Shown: positions 25,734 to 34,740 of the stretch, one piece after another
Layout: every line of letters begins with the position of its first letter
Numbering within the stretch: the stretch's first letter is position 1
Program-made: the position numbers and the translations under genes
Assembly (NCBI RefSeq): GCF_011762185.1
Contig: NZ_JAASQJ010000005.1
Span: 428,562-492,561, forward strand
Length of the DNA stretch: 64,000 nucleotides
Direction of reading: 5' to 3'
Source of the DNA: Dyadobacter arcticus
Lineage (GTDB): Bacteria > Bacteroidota > Bacteroidia > Cytophagales > Spirosomataceae
The notes under the pieces: generated by a model
Databases searched by the model: none
What the model was told of the DNA's origin: nothing
The model's input: only the letters and a program-made list of their open reading frames with translations

Positions 25734-26348
25734 TTATTCATTTGTATAACCCGCAGGAGCCTGTTCGCTACCTGTGATCAAGTTAAACTTGTTGATATTT
25801 TGTGACTGCAAGTTTGACAATACATCTTTGAAAACCGGGAACTTTGAAAGGTTATCTCCTTTTAAAGCAATTCTCAACTGATTGTTAGCCTTACGCGCCG
25901 CATATACCCAGTCAGCCAATTCACTAGCACCTGTTGAATCCACAGGAATACCTGGCTGTTTAACGTTCGGCATTTGCTCCTTTGTCATATTCAACCAAGG
26001 TTTCAACTGATTAAGGGGAAATCCAAAACTAGTTTGAAGAGCAAATTTTGACTTTTCCATTTCAGTAAAAGTGATCCCCTTAGCCTGTCCAATGTTATCA
26101 AGCATTGCTGCCCGAACCGGTTTGGCATCTACCCCAAAGAAAACTTTGCCTGCTTTGTCAATACTAATGATCATAATGTCATCATCCGGAACCTTTATCT
26201 GTGAAATCGAAGAAGGAGTTGTTATCTCTGCTTCATTCGACTTGAAAGTCGCCGTCATAATGAAGAATGTCAGAAGTAAGAACGCAACGTCGGTCATCGC
26301 TGTCATATCCGTATGCGGGGCGTGCTTCTTAGGTCTTACTTTTGCCAT
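25734..26348 (-). CDS. exbD: ExbD/TolR family protein (first copy)
   Basis: 204 residues with HTDMTAMTDVAFLLLTFFIM containing the proton-channel aspartate, one helix and a periplasmic domain. It lies between exbB and the second exbD. It is clearly diverged from the neighbouring copy, especially in the periplasmic part, where it carries an extra region (NMTKEQMPNVKQPGIPVDS). Confidence 0.92.
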   Translation of the reverse strand: MAKVRPKKHAPHTDMTAMTDVAFLLLTFFIMTATFKSNEAEITTPSSISQIKVPDDDIMIISIDKAGKVFFGVDAKPVRAAMLDNIGQAKGITFTEMEKSKFALQTSFGFPLNQLKPWLNMTKEQMPNVKQPGIPVDSTGASELADWVYAARKANNQLRIALKGDNLSKFPVFKDVLSNLQSQNINKFNLITGSEQAPAGYTNE

Positions 26349-26418
26349 AACAAATATATAAGTTTTTTGTATATTAACGAAACTTGTACATTAAATAGTT
26401 CATAAACTAGAAAACTAA

Positions 26419-27258
26419 TTAATAATGAGCTGCGAAATTTGATTGAAGGCTCATGCCGATCTCATCAATGCTGTAAGTAAGGTCGTCAACACGGCTGTTC
26501 AAATATGCATAGGAAATGGTCGCAATAGCAGAAGTACCGATACCTAACGCGGTATTGATAAGGGCTTCAGAGATACCAGTTGCGAGAGCAGCCGAGTCAG
26601 GAGAACCTGATGTACCTAGTGCAGCAAATGCTTTGATCATACCAATTACCGTTCCAAGAAGTGCCAAAAGTGTTGAAGCACCAGCAAGTGTTGCGATAAT
26701 GGTAAGGTTTTTCTGAAGCATTGGAAGTTCAAGTGTAGTAGCTTCTTCAATTTCTTTCTGAAGAGCAGCTAGCTTTTGTTCTTTGTCAAGTGCAGTCTCA
26801 GTAGTTAACTGCTTATATTTTAAAAGGCCTGCTTTTACTACATTACCAACAGATCCTTTTTGTCTGTCACATTCTTTAATTGCCTCGTCGATTTGGTTTT
26901 TATCAAGAAGGCTTCTCAGCTTCCGTACAAATGAATCAATGCTGCCTGATCCGCTCGCTTTGTTCAAAGTAATCAAACGTTCAATTGTGAAGGTTAATAC
27001 GATCAGAAAACATGTCATCAAAATTGGTACAATAGGTCCTCCTTTGTAGACGATTCCATAGTAATCTCCATCGATTGGGCCTTTTGCGTGATCTCCATCT
27101 TTAAAGTGTTCGGGCGCTCCCAAAACGAAAATGTAAACACATAATGCAATTGCAAATAGTAGAGGGATTACCAATGCCGGGTTCAAACCGCCTTTGCCTT
27201 TTGTTTCTGCCGCAGCAGGCTTTGGAGCTGGTGCCGGACTTGTAGCTTTCTTTTCCAT
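26419..27258 (-). CDS. exbB: MotA/TolQ/ExbB proton channel family protein
   Basis: Proton channel subunit that drives TonB. An Ala/Pro/Lys-rich start is followed by a helix (LNPALVIPLLFAIALCVYIF), a second helix (ILMTCFLIVLTFTIERLI), a cytosolic coiled region and the MotA_ExbB domain (LTIIATLAGASTLLALLGTV, GISEALINTALGIGTSAIAT). 279 residues. First gene of the operon, with a promoter about 120 bp upstream. Confidence 0.95.
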   Translation of the reverse strand: MEKKATSPAPAPKPAAAETKGKGGLNPALVIPLLFAIALCVYIFVLGAPEHFKDGDHAKGPIDGDYYGIVYKGGPIVPILMTCFLIVLTFTIERLITLNKASGSGSIDSFVRKLRSLLDKNQIDEAIKECDRQKGSVGNVVKAGLLKYKQLTTETALDKEQKLAALQKEIEEATTLELPMLQKNLTIIATLAGASTLLALLGTVIGMIKAFAALGTSGSPDSAALATGISEALINTALGIGTSAIATISYAYLNSRVDDLTYSIDEIGMSLQSNFAAHY

Positions 27259-27375
27259 CAGACTTACTTTTAAAGGTTAAATTGAGATTTTGGTTGTGAA
27301 TTAAATAAAACTTTTGGTTAAAACTGGTTTTGGTAAAATAAAATTTCGATTGCCTTTTTGATTTACCGACTTCTA

Positions 27376-27409
27376 CAAAAGTATGAGATTTCCTTTTAAA
27401 AAAAAGCAA
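27376..27409 (-). promoter_or_regulatory. Bacteroidota-type promoter for the exbB-tonB operon
   Basis: Minus-strand TTG (27407-27409), 23-bp spacer, TACTTTTG (27376-27383). Predicted start of transcription near 27369, leaving a leader of about 110 nt. Confidence 0.5.
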
Positions 27410-27879
27410 GGCTTTCGTCAGATTTTTTCCCAGATCTTTTCACATTACGCTCGTAAATTGCATATTTTGAAGAATTTGATATTGGAATATTTACTAGTAA
27501 ATCCTAGTTTAATGCTGATTCAGAAGTAAATATCAAGTCTATCGTAAAGCATAGAAAATTGTACTCTATGCGTCAAACTCAATATGCATGTTTCTAAAAG
27601 CCTCCGTTTGTATTTCAAAAAATTTCAGGAATCCAGTAGAAAAGCAAATATTATTTTTCTCCTACTATGTGTCTAAACAACAATTTTCAACATCAGACCA
27701 TCATTCTTGGTACAATGCTTGGCATTTGTCTTAAAACGTCAGGTAGGCATTAGCAACCGAATGTGCCGAAAACCTGATCCAATTGACCTGATTTTCCCGC
27801 ATTCGCGGACTGATCTGCAAAAATCACCTAATTTTGCTAGTAGAAACACAGGCTCGAGCTAACTTAACAAATTCTTAAA
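27410..27879. other. Intergenic region upstream of gatC, no gene seen
   Basis: About 470 bp between the exbB promoter and gatC. I looked for short frames, decayed coding sequence and hairpins and support none. TAATTTTG at 27829-27836 could be the gatC -7 box, without a clear -33 partner. Confidence 0.4.
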
Positions 27880-28167
27880 ATGAAAATTGATGCTGAATCG
27901 CTCAGAAAAATTGCCCATTTGGCGCGGCTTGAAATCAGTGCAAGTGAAGAAGAAGCACTTCTGCACAGTATGGATTCTGTGCTAACCTGGATGGATCAAT
28001 TGAATGAGATCGATACAGAGAATGTCGAACCACTTACGCACATCATGGATGAAGTTAACAACTGGCGGGAGGATCAAGGGTTGAATACATTGAGCAGACG
28101 AGAGGCCATAACGAATGCCCCTTCAAAAAATGAGACCTATATAATGGTTCCGAAAGTGATTGAATAA
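27880..28167 (+). CDS. gatC: Asp-tRNA(Asn)/Glu-tRNA(Gln) amidotransferase subunit C
   Basis: Small subunit of GatCAB, which amidates mischarged Asp-tRNA(Asn) or Glu-tRNA(Gln). Signature IAHLARLEISASEEEALL, followed by the central ENVEPLTHIMDE and the C-terminal NAPSKNETYIMVPKVIE. 95 residues, normal. gatA and gatB are elsewhere. Confidence 0.95.
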   Translation: MKIDAESLRKIAHLARLEISASEEEALLHSMDSVLTWMDQLNEIDTENVEPLTHIMDEVNNWREDQGLNTLSRREAITNAPSKNETYIMVPKVIE

Positions 28168-28191
28168 GTATTGAGGACTAATAGAAGGCCT

Positions 28192-29013
28192 TTATCTTAA
28201 ATCAAAAAAATCACCATCAGATAATGCTGGGAAGGCCTTTCGATAATCTTCAAGTTCCTGTTTTGAAAGCCTGACTGTCTTCTCCGTCTCCCCATCGAAA
28301 AGCATAACTAATGGTTCGCCCAAAAAATCGAGAACAGCAGAATCTCCTTGGTAATCCAGATTATTGCCATCCTTACCTATCCTGTTGACACCAACCACAT
28401 AAGATTGATTTTCAATTGCCCTCGCCTTAAGCAATGTGTTCCACGCATGCGTTCTTCTTGCAGGCCAATTTGCAACATATATTAATAGATCATAAGGGTT
28501 GGAAATAGAGTTCCTGCTCCAAACCGGAAACCGGAGATCATAACATATTAATGGACAAATTTTCCAGCCTTTCCAGGTCAGCATTAACCGTTCTTTTCCC
28601 GCAGTGTAGGTGTGATGCTCATTTCCGATACTAAAAAGGTGGCGTTTGTCGGTATGAACTAAGCTGCCATCTGGCCTTACACAAAGCAGCCTGTTATAGA
28701 AATTGCCGCTCTCTTTAACAGCAAAACTTCCAATCAGCAGCGCGCCGGTCGTCGCTGCCATTTGCTTCATCCACCGGGTTGTAGTCAAATTCATTGGCTC
28801 AGCTAAATCGGTATTCATTGTGAATCCAGAATTAAACATTTCTGGAAGCACAATGATATCGGCAGGTTCATTGAGCGATGCGATTTTCTCTTCCAGCGAA
28901 GACAGGTTAGCGGTCACATCCTCCCATGACAAATCTGTCTGGATCAAGGTAACCGATAATTCTGATTCCTGTTCTTGCATTTTGAAATTGAAATTACCTG
29001 CGCTGAGGGACAT
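28192..29013 (-). CDS. Nitrilase-superfamily amidase (omega-amidase/YafV-like)
   Basis: Carbon-nitrogen hydrolase with the Glu-Lys-Cys triad visible: Glu58 in IIVLPEMFNSGF, lysine in HTDKRHLFSIGNE, and cysteine in PLICYDLRFPVWSRN. Also NWPARRTHAWNTLLKARAIE. This pattern is that of YafV/Nit2 omega-amidases that hydrolyse alpha-ketoglutaramate-type substrates. ATG 29013 shares its A with the def stop (TAATG), suggesting coupled translation; ATG 28980 (MQEQESELS) is an alternative. Confidence 0.88.
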   Translation of the reverse strand: MSLSAGNFNFKMQEQESELSVTLIQTDLSWEDVTANLSSLEEKIASLNEPADIIVLPEMFNSGFTMNTDLAEPMNLTTTRWMKQMAATTGALLIGSFAVKESGNFYNRLLCVRPDGSLVHTDKRHLFSIGNEHHTYTAGKERLMLTWKGWKICPLICYDLRFPVWSRNSISNPYDLLIYVANWPARRTHAWNTLLKARAIENQSYVVGVNRIGKDGNNLDYQGDSAVLDFLGEPLVMLFDGETEKTVRLSKQELEDYRKAFPALSDGDFFDLR

Positions 29014-29597
29014 TATTTACGGCTTGGAAAACGCATTCTATAATCCGCATCAACATTACCTTTGGATATGTCGGTGAGTTTTTTCTTGATAAACTGTTTT
29101 TTCAATGTGGGTAAATAATCAACAAACAATTTGCCCAATAAATGGTCATATTCATGCTGGATAATCCTGGCGGCCATTCCTGAATACTCTTCTTCGAATT
29201 CATTCCATTCTATATCACGGTACCGGATTTTCAGAGTTGCCGGCCGGTAAACATCTCCTCGTATACCTGGAATGCTCAAACAACCCTCTTCGAAGGCCCA
29301 TTCTTCTCCTTTTTCTTCCAATATTTCAGGGTTAATGAAGGCCTTTTTGAAATCAACAAGTGATAAGTCTGGCTCATCGTCTTCATCATCATCCTTTTCA
29401 CTAAATGGTGTTCCGTCCACTACAAATATTCTGACAGTCATTCCAATCTGAGGGGCGGCGAGTCCTACGCCATTGGCCGCGTGCATGGTGTCGAACATAT
29501 CCTCGGAAAGCTTTTTAAGGTCTAGTTCATCTTTTTCAATGAATTTGGTTGGCTTTCTTAGAATCGGATCGCCGTAGGCAACTATGGGATAAATCAT
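29013..29597 (-). CDS. def: Peptide deformylase
   Basis: Metalloenzyme removing the N-formyl group from new proteins. Motifs 1-3 are present: GVGLAAPQIG, EEGCLSIPG and IIQHEYDHLLGKLF (the cysteine and two histidines bind the metal). 194 residues, with an acidic insertion EKDDDEDDEPD between motifs 1 and 2. Starts 45 nt downstream of ruvX. Confidence 0.96.
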   Translation of the reverse strand: MIYPIVAYGDPILRKPTKFIEKDELDLKKLSEDMFDTMHAANGVGLAAPQIGMTVRIFVVDGTPFSEKDDDEDDEPDLSLVDFKKAFINPEILEEKGEEWAFEEGCLSIPGIRGDVYRPATLKIRYRDIEWNEFEEEYSGMAARIIQHEYDHLLGKLFVDYLPTLKKQFIKKKLTDISKGNVDADYRMRFPSRK

Positions 29598-29642
29598 TTT
29601 ACTGAGACCTTTTATTCGTTTGGTAATGTTTAAAATATTCTG

Positions 29643-30056
29643 CTATCCTATGCTTTCCATGTAGGACTGGAGAATAATGGTAGCGCTTATCTTGTCAATG
29701 TTACCTTTTTCTCTTCTGTCACTTTTTTTTGATCCCGCGGCAATCATGGATTGAAGTGCGATGGATGATGTGAAGCGCTCGTCATGGGTGTGAACCGGAA
29801 TTTCCGGAAATGCTTTCTTTAATTGCTTTACAAAAGCTATTACCCGGTCTGCATTTTCGCTGGCTGTGTTATCCATACGTTTCGGCATCCCAATAATGAA
29901 GGTTTTAACGTCTTCCTGGCTGGTGTATTTTTTCAAAAAATCCAGAAGGTCATGCGTACGAACTGCTTCTAATGCCGTCGCTATAATCTGAAGAGGATCA
30001 GTAACTGCAATTCCACTGCGCTTTGCTCCATAATCAATTGCGAGAAGGCGGGGCAT
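29643..30056 (-). CDS. ruvX: Putative pre-16S rRNA nuclease / Holliday junction resolvase YqgF
   Basis: RNase H-fold nuclease needed for 16S rRNA 5'-end maturation. Motifs: LAIDYGAKRSGIAVTDPLQI, IIGMPKRMDNTASENADRV, HTHDERFTSSIA and a C-terminal IDKISATIILQSYM with the last acidic residue. 137 residues. First gene of the ruvX-def-amidase group; divergent from recJ with promoters for both. Confidence 0.93.
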   Translation of the reverse strand: MPRLLAIDYGAKRSGIAVTDPLQIIATALEAVRTHDLLDFLKKYTSQEDVKTFIIGMPKRMDNTASENADRVIAFVKQLKKAFPEIPVHTHDERFTSSIALQSMIAAGSKKSDRREKGNIDKISATIILQSYMESIG

Positions 30057-30082
30057 ATATATTAAAGTATGTTAATTAATTG

Positions 30083-30090
30083 CAAAGATA
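30083..30090 (-). promoter_or_regulatory. -7 box for ruvX
   Basis: Minus-strand TATCTTTG fits TAnnTTTG, 27 bp before the ATG at 30056. A -33 TTG at standard distance is not clear. Confidence 0.4.
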
Positions 30091-30136
30091 AGACGTTTCA
30101 ATTAGCTTTTCTGATTGCGCAATCGGTGATACACAT

Positions 30137-30171
30137 TTTGGTAGGCGCATGAAGTAATCCGATTATCTTTG
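30137..30171 (+). promoter_or_regulatory. Promoter for recJ, giving a nearly leaderless transcript
   Basis: TTTG (30137-30140), 23-bp spacer, TATCTTTG (30164-30171). The predicted transcription start falls at or next to the recJ ATG at 30176, so the message would be almost leaderless. Confidence 0.5.
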
Positions 30172-30175
30172 CCTT

Positions 30176-31888
30176 ATGATTGAAAAACGCTGGATACACG
30201 CCCTTGAATTTACCTCCGAACAACAACAGGCTGCCGGACAACTGGCTGAATCTTTGAAAGTAAGCCCTTCGTTAGCAACACTTTTGGTTCAGCGGGGCAT
30301 TCATGATTTTGAGCAATCCAGAAACTTTTTCCGTCCCGAAATCAAACACCTCCACGATCCTTTCCTAATGATGAATATGGATTTGGCAGTCCAAAGATTA
30401 TCCAGTGCCATCACTTCCGGAGAGAAAATCCTGATTTATGGCGATTATGATGTGGATGGTACCACATCTGTCGCATTATTCTACGGATTTCTTAAAAAGA
30501 TATACAACAACATTGATTATTACATTCCGGACCGTTACGAGGAAGGATATGGTGTATCCTGGCATAGCATTGAATGGGCACAACAAAATGGCTTTAAGCT
30601 GATCGTTACCCTCGATTGCGGCATAAAGTCGGTTGATAAAGTAAGCGCCGCCGCCGAATACGGAATCGACTTCATCATTTGCGATCACCACCGTCCAGGT
30701 AATGAATTGCCTGCGGCCGTTGCGGTACTAGATCCCAAACGTGAGGACTGTCTTTATCCTTACAAGGAATTGACCGGCTGCGGAGTCGGCTTTAAACTTT
30801 TACAGGCCTTCTGCATCAGGGAGGATATTGATCTCGAAATACTTTTTGATTTTCTCGATTTACTGGTGGTCAGCATTGCATCAGACATTGTACCCATCAC
30901 AGGTGAAAACCGGGTATTTGCATATTATGGGCTCAAAAAACTCAATGCGTCTCCAAGGGTCGGGCTCAAAGCTTTGATCCAAATTGCCGGGATGACTGGC
31001 GAGCTGGACATTACAAATGTTGTTTTTGGTTTGGGGCCAAGAATCAATGCTGCGGGAAGGATTAAACATGCCAGGGAGGCTGTCAAACTCTTACTTTCAG
31101 AAGTGGAAGAAGAAGCATTTGATTTTGCACAGGAAATAAACAAACACAATAGCGAACGTCGGCTCTTCGATACCAGCATCACAGAACAGGCGCTTTCCAT
31201 GATTGAAAACGACACCTGGTTTTCTGAGGCCAAAAGTACCGTATTATATAAGGAAGACTGGCACAAAGGGGTGATCGGAATTGTCGCCAGCAGATGTATC
31301 GAAAAATACTATCGCCCTACCATTATTTTAACGCAATCTCACGGCAAAGCGGCTGGATCAGCCCGCTCCATTCCCGGATTTGATGTGTACGAAGCAATTG
31401 AGGAGTGTGCCGACCTGCTTGAACAATACGGTGGACATACATTCGCGGCCGGATTGACTCTACCTATACACAATATCGAAGCGTTCAAATCGCGCTTCAA
31501 CGACATTGTGAGCAGCCGTATGCTGCCGGATCAGTTAGTACCGGTGATTAACATTGATATGCTTTTGGCTATTGAAACGATTACGCTCAAATTCTACAAT
31601 GTACTGCGTCAGATGGGACCATTTGGGCCAGGCAATATGACGCCCATTTTTGAATCGAGAAATGTGACGCTGGTGGGTACGCCCTCCTTAATGAAGGAAA
31701 AGCATATTAAGTTTGACGTCAAACAAAATAGCTCTCAGACATTCACGGCAGTTGGTTTTGGCTTGGCCCAGTTTTACCCTGATATCGCCAATGGAAGGCC
31801 ATTTTCAATTTGTTACTGCCTGGAAGAGAATAACTTTCGGGATAAAAAAACGTTACAACTGTCATTAAAGGACATCAAGCTGCATTGA
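30176..31888 (+). CDS. recJ: Single-stranded-DNA-specific exonuclease RecJ
   Basis: 5'-3' exonuclease of recombination and mismatch repair. DHH-domain motifs: YGDYDVDGTTSVALFYGF, LIVTLDCGIKS, FIICDHHRPGNELP and SIASDIVPI; DHHA1 motif GSARSIPGFDVYEAIEECAD ... YGGHTFAAG; C-terminal OB-fold part. 570 residues is typical. Confidence 0.96.
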   Translation: MIEKRWIHALEFTSEQQQAAGQLAESLKVSPSLATLLVQRGIHDFEQSRNFFRPEIKHLHDPFLMMNMDLAVQRLSSAITSGEKILIYGDYDVDGTTSVALFYGFLKKIYNNIDYYIPDRYEEGYGVSWHSIEWAQQNGFKLIVTLDCGIKSVDKVSAAAEYGIDFIICDHHRPGNELPAAVAVLDPKREDCLYPYKELTGCGVGFKLLQAFCIREDIDLEILFDFLDLLVVSIASDIVPITGENRVFAYYGLKKLNASPRVGLKALIQIAGMTGELDITNVVFGLGPRINAAGRIKHAREAVKLLLSEVEEEAFDFAQEINKHNSERRLFDTSITEQALSMIENDTWFSEAKSTVLYKEDWHKGVIGIVASRCIEKYYRPTIILTQSHGKAAGSARSIPGFDVYEAIEECADLLEQYGGHTFAAGLTLPIHNIEAFKSRFNDIVSSRMLPDQLVPVINIDMLLAIETITLKFYNVLRQMGPFGPGNMTPIFESRNVTLVGTPSLMKEKHIKFDVKQNSSQTFTAVGFGLAQFYPDIANGRPFSICYCLEENNFRDKKTLQLSLKDIKLH

Positions 31889-31921
31889 GTTTAATACTTG
31901 GTGTTGATTTATAAAACAGAC

Positions 31922-32653
31922 ATGATACTCAGAACAGAAAACCTTGTAAAAAAATACGGGGTACGTCTTGTAAATAATAATGTAAGCTACCAGGTCGAGC
32001 AGGGAGAAATTGTAGGATTGTTGGGGCCAAACGGTGCTGGAAAAACTACCTCCTTTTATATGGCTGTCGGTTTGGTAAAACCCAATAGCGGTAAAGTGTT
32101 TTTAGACGATAAAGATATCACAAGCCTTCCCATGTATAAACGGGCCCGCCTTGGCCTCGGCTATCTTGCCCAGGAAGCGTCGGTATTTCGTTCCTTGACC
32201 GTTGAAGAGAATATCAAAGCCGTTCTTGAAATGACCGATCTTTCACGAAATGACCAAAAACTGAAAGTCGAGGAATTATTAGAAGAATTTCATTTGGGAC
32301 ATGTTCGCAAAAGCAAAGGAATGGTGTTGTCGGGTGGGGAGAGGCGGCGGACTGAAATCGCACGATCACTTGCCGTGGATCCAAAATTTATCCTCCTGGA
32401 TGAGCCATTCGCGGGAGTTGACCCAATCGCTGTGGAAGACATTCAGAGTATTGTTTCCAAACTGAAGCATAAGAATATTGGAATCCTGATCACCGATCAT
32501 AATGTAAATGAAACATTGTCCATTACAGACCGCGCATATCTATTATTTGAAGGCAAAATACTGAAACAGGGGAGCGCGGAAGAATTGGCGGAAGATGAGG
32601 TAGTTAGAAGGGTTTATTTAGGTCAGAATTTTGAGTTGAAGCGGAAAGTATAG
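31922..32653 (+). CDS. lptB: LPS export ABC transporter ATP-binding protein
   Basis: ATPase that powers extraction of lipopolysaccharide from the inner membrane (with LptF, G, C). Walker A GPNGAGKTT, LptB-typical LGLGYLAQEASVFRSLTVEEN, signature LSGGERRRTEIARSLA, Walker B FILLDEPFAGVDP and switch ITDHNVNE. Start at ATG 31922 (MILRTENLVKKYG); an in-frame ATG-like start at 31898 would add eight atypical residues. 243 residues. Confidence 0.95.
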   Translation: MILRTENLVKKYGVRLVNNNVSYQVEQGEIVGLLGPNGAGKTTSFYMAVGLVKPNSGKVFLDDKDITSLPMYKRARLGLGYLAQEASVFRSLTVEENIKAVLEMTDLSRNDQKLKVEELLEEFHLGHVRKSKGMVLSGGERRRTEIARSLAVDPKFILLDEPFAGVDPIAVEDIQSIVSKLKHKNIGILITDHNVNETLSITDRAYLLFEGKILKQGSAEELAEDEVVRRVYLGQNFELKRKV

Positions 32654-32675
32654 CTTACTCCTGATTGCGCATAGA

Positions 32676-32708
32676 AAAGGGAGTGCTACAAGGCACTCCC
32701 TTTCTTAC
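32676..32708 (+). terminator. Rho-independent terminator after lptB
   Basis: An 11-bp stem, AAAGGGAGTGC (32676-32686) with GCACTCCCTTT (32693-32703), and a 6-nt loop TACAAG. The stem ends run into A and T tracts, so it can also serve the minus-strand gene at 32752-32907. Confidence 0.85.
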
Positions 32709-32751
32709 AATTATTCACCATGAACTGTATTACTTGTTAAAAGTTACAGCA

Positions 32752-32907
32752 CTATTTTTTGGGGCACTTTTTGCAGCGCTTCCCACTATTTTTATAACTC
32801 TTACAGCATTTCTTAAATACGCAATCGACATTCCCGTCAAAAGACTTCATCCAGAAATTGTCTTCCTCAGATACAACAGTATAATCATTTAATGTAAAAG
32901 CACTCAT
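32752..32907 (-). CDS. Small Cys/Lys-rich protein
   Basis: A 51-residue frame from ATG 32907, missed by a 60-residue cutoff. The first half is acidic (YTVVSEEDNFW), the second half is Cys- and Lys-rich: CVFKKCCKSYKNSGKRCKKC, then PKK. The C-x4-CC-x9-C-x2-C pattern and very basic tail look like a metal- or nucleic-acid-binding small protein; similar CCKKYKKGKRCKxCPK peptides are widespread in Bacteroidota as I recall. The opposite-strand frame over the same bases includes the lptB terminator and is not believable. Confidence 0.65.
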   Translation of the reverse strand: MSAFTLNDYTVVSEEDNFWMKSFDGNVDCVFKKCCKSYKNSGKRCKKCPKK

Positions 32908-33010
32908 CCCCGGTTGCTGTTATAACTTTTCAAAAGTAATACCTATTTAGAATCATTCAAAAGTTTAGCGATAATTATTTTGAATAAATCTAAATAGTTA
33001 ATGGTGAATA

Positions 33011-33724
33011 CTACTGTATCTTTTCCCAAACTTCGTGGACAGGTTTGCCATCACTGCTTTTACCGCTATGGTCCCACTTCCCGTTGTCCAGTTTGTAGTT
33101 AAACTTCAGGGAAGATCCTACGCGATTATTATCTTTTGAAAAAAACTGAATGTTTTCTGTGTATTGGCCGTTTTTGGCAATATAAATACCTCCACCCGTT
33201 GCATAAAATCCCTTTACCGCCGGATCGATGGCGAACCACTGAAACCGGGTTCCAGACAATAACTTTAGTGTCTTTCGGGTACCTTCCTGGTGTATTTGAA
33301 CCAACCCGCCCTGTCCATCATTTGCACGTTCAGTAATGTGCCAAGCGCCAGCCATAGGTACATTAGTCGCATCGTCGACACGCATCCAAACCATTGCTTC
33401 CTCATATTTCAATGTAAGTATATCATCCTTAACGATAACTGTGAACACAATTGGTATTCCAATTTTAGAGGTATCGGCAGAATTGAATTCAGGTGTATAT
33501 GTCATTTGATCGCCACTTATGGTAAATGGTCCGCCTTCGGTTCTTTCAAAATATTTGTTCCCTACACTGTAAGACGCAATGACCATATAATTGTCTGCAA
33601 CAATCAGAGTGGATGCGCTACCAGTAGGTTCCTGGGATTTCCATGCGCCTTTTGGCACCTGGCTTATTGCAAGCAGAGAACTGAGCAAAAAAATGAGCGT
33701 AAGAATATGTTTGTTTTTCATCAT
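33011..33724 (-). CDS. Secreted protein of unknown function
   Basis: Start at ATG 33724 gives a signal peptide (HILTLIFLLSSLLAISQ) and a mature protein of about 215 residues that appears to be two related beta-rich halves: GAWKSQEPTGSASTLIVADN and GAWHITERANDGQGGLVQIH both begin with GAW. The end VHEVWEKIQ is conserved in similar proteins I recall as membrane-or-secreted proteins of Spirosomaceae. Possibly a lipocalin-like duplicated fold. No enzyme motif seen. Confidence 0.65.
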   Translation of the reverse strand: MMKNKHILTLIFLLSSLLAISQVPKGAWKSQEPTGSASTLIVADNYMVIASYSVGNKYFERTEGGPFTISGDQMTYTPEFNSADTSKIGIPIVFTVIVKDDILTLKYEEAMVWMRVDDATNVPMAGAWHITERANDGQGGLVQIHQEGTRKTLKLLSGTRFQWFAIDPAVKGFYATGGGIYIAKNGQYTENIQFFSKDNNRVGSSLKFNYKLDNGKWDHSGKSSDGKPVHEVWEKIQ

Positions 33725-33795
33725 TAATTCAGGTTTTAAATTTACACTATACGTTATCAAAATTATGCCAATTGAATGCGTTGAAATCTTGGGTA

Positions 33796-34491
33796 TTAAC
33801 GCAAAACTTCCTGTAAAACTTCCAATGATTTGATTTCAGTAAGAGAATCCATGTGGATCTTATAGAAGAAAATGAGTTTTTCCAGAATCCGGATGCGCCT
33901 TGCCCGATCAAGATGGATGCTGATCCCGTAACCATTATTCAGGAGCTGGTCCATCGCATTTTGCTCTACAAAATCCGATAGTTGGGGGAAATGATTGCTG
34001 TTTAATTCATTTTCAAGATCTCCAATCGTTTCAATTCCAAATCCCAGATAGTTAGAGAGCTCTAAAAGAAATTGAATATGGAAATTCTCAAAATCCCCCT
34101 CTGCGCCATCCAGGAATAACACTGACCTTTCGATAAACTGAAATAAATATTCATTGCTTTCCTCTTCTTTGAGTGTCTTGGTCAAAATCTCCGTCACAAA
34201 TAGGGCCAGGCTGGATTTCAGTATTTCATAAGGAATACTGTAAAATGGGGCATAACATTTGATTTCGGAGATTCTGTGCAGGGTATCTTCTTTATTCTTG
34301 TGATATACAACCATTTCCAGCAATGTAAGCGGCTGAAACAAGGCTATGCGGTTATTTCTTGACTTGCTGCTGCGCACACCATTCACAATATAGGTTTGTA
34401 TCCCAAAAGTTTCAGTATAGATTTTTGCTATAATGGAGGATTCCCGGTAGCGAATATAGCTTAAAGCAATTCCGCGGGTTTTGTGAAGCAT
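33796..34491 (-). CDS. recO: DNA repair protein RecO
   Basis: Works with RecF and RecR to load RecA on single-stranded DNA. The N-terminal OB-fold start is LHKTRGIALSYIRYRESSII followed by YIVNGVRSSKSRNNRIALFQ and the helical C-terminal domain. 231 residues. No zinc-binding cysteines are present, which is common in RecO of this phylum. Divergent from purF. Confidence 0.92.
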   Translation of the reverse strand: MLHKTRGIALSYIRYRESSIIAKIYTETFGIQTYIVNGVRSSKSRNNRIALFQPLTLLEMVVYHKNKEDTLHRISEIKCYAPFYSIPYEILKSSLALFVTEILTKTLKEEESNEYLFQFIERSVLFLDGAEGDFENFHIQFLLELSNYLGFGIETIGDLENELNSNHFPQLSDFVEQNAMDQLLNNGYGISIHLDRARRIRILEKLIFFYKIHMDSLTEIKSLEVLQEVLR

Positions 34492-34600
34492 ATATGATTT
34501 ATAAAACCTTATTGATCAAAATTAGTTATCTTTCTGTAAGTTAGGCTGGTCAATGTGTTATTTTGACCGGGCTGGAAGAGGAGGGAAGAATCCGGGCAGA

Positions 34601-34636
34601 TTTGCAGTTTTTTAAGCCTGAGGATTTGTACCTTTG
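34601..34636 (+). promoter_or_regulatory. Promoter for purF
   Basis: TTTG (34601-34604), 24-bp spacer and TACCTTTG (34629-34636). Leader of roughly 100 nt before the ATG at 34741. Confidence 0.45.
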
Positions 34637-34740
34637 CATAGTTAGCGAACTAAACGAGAATATAAATTCGTTAACTTACTATTCAGGAATACGCTTTGCA
34701 TACGAGCAAACAAAAAATATTCTAACGCACAACTCTTCTT

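Noticed and set aside
32665..32892. Plus-strand frame after lptB
   Set aside because: It runs through the lptB terminator hairpin; the opposite strand encodes a more convincing Cys/Lys-rich small protein.
33290..33727. Plus-strand frame of 145 codons opposite the secreted protein
   Set aside because: The minus strand has a proper signal peptide and regular beta pattern; this frame has none.
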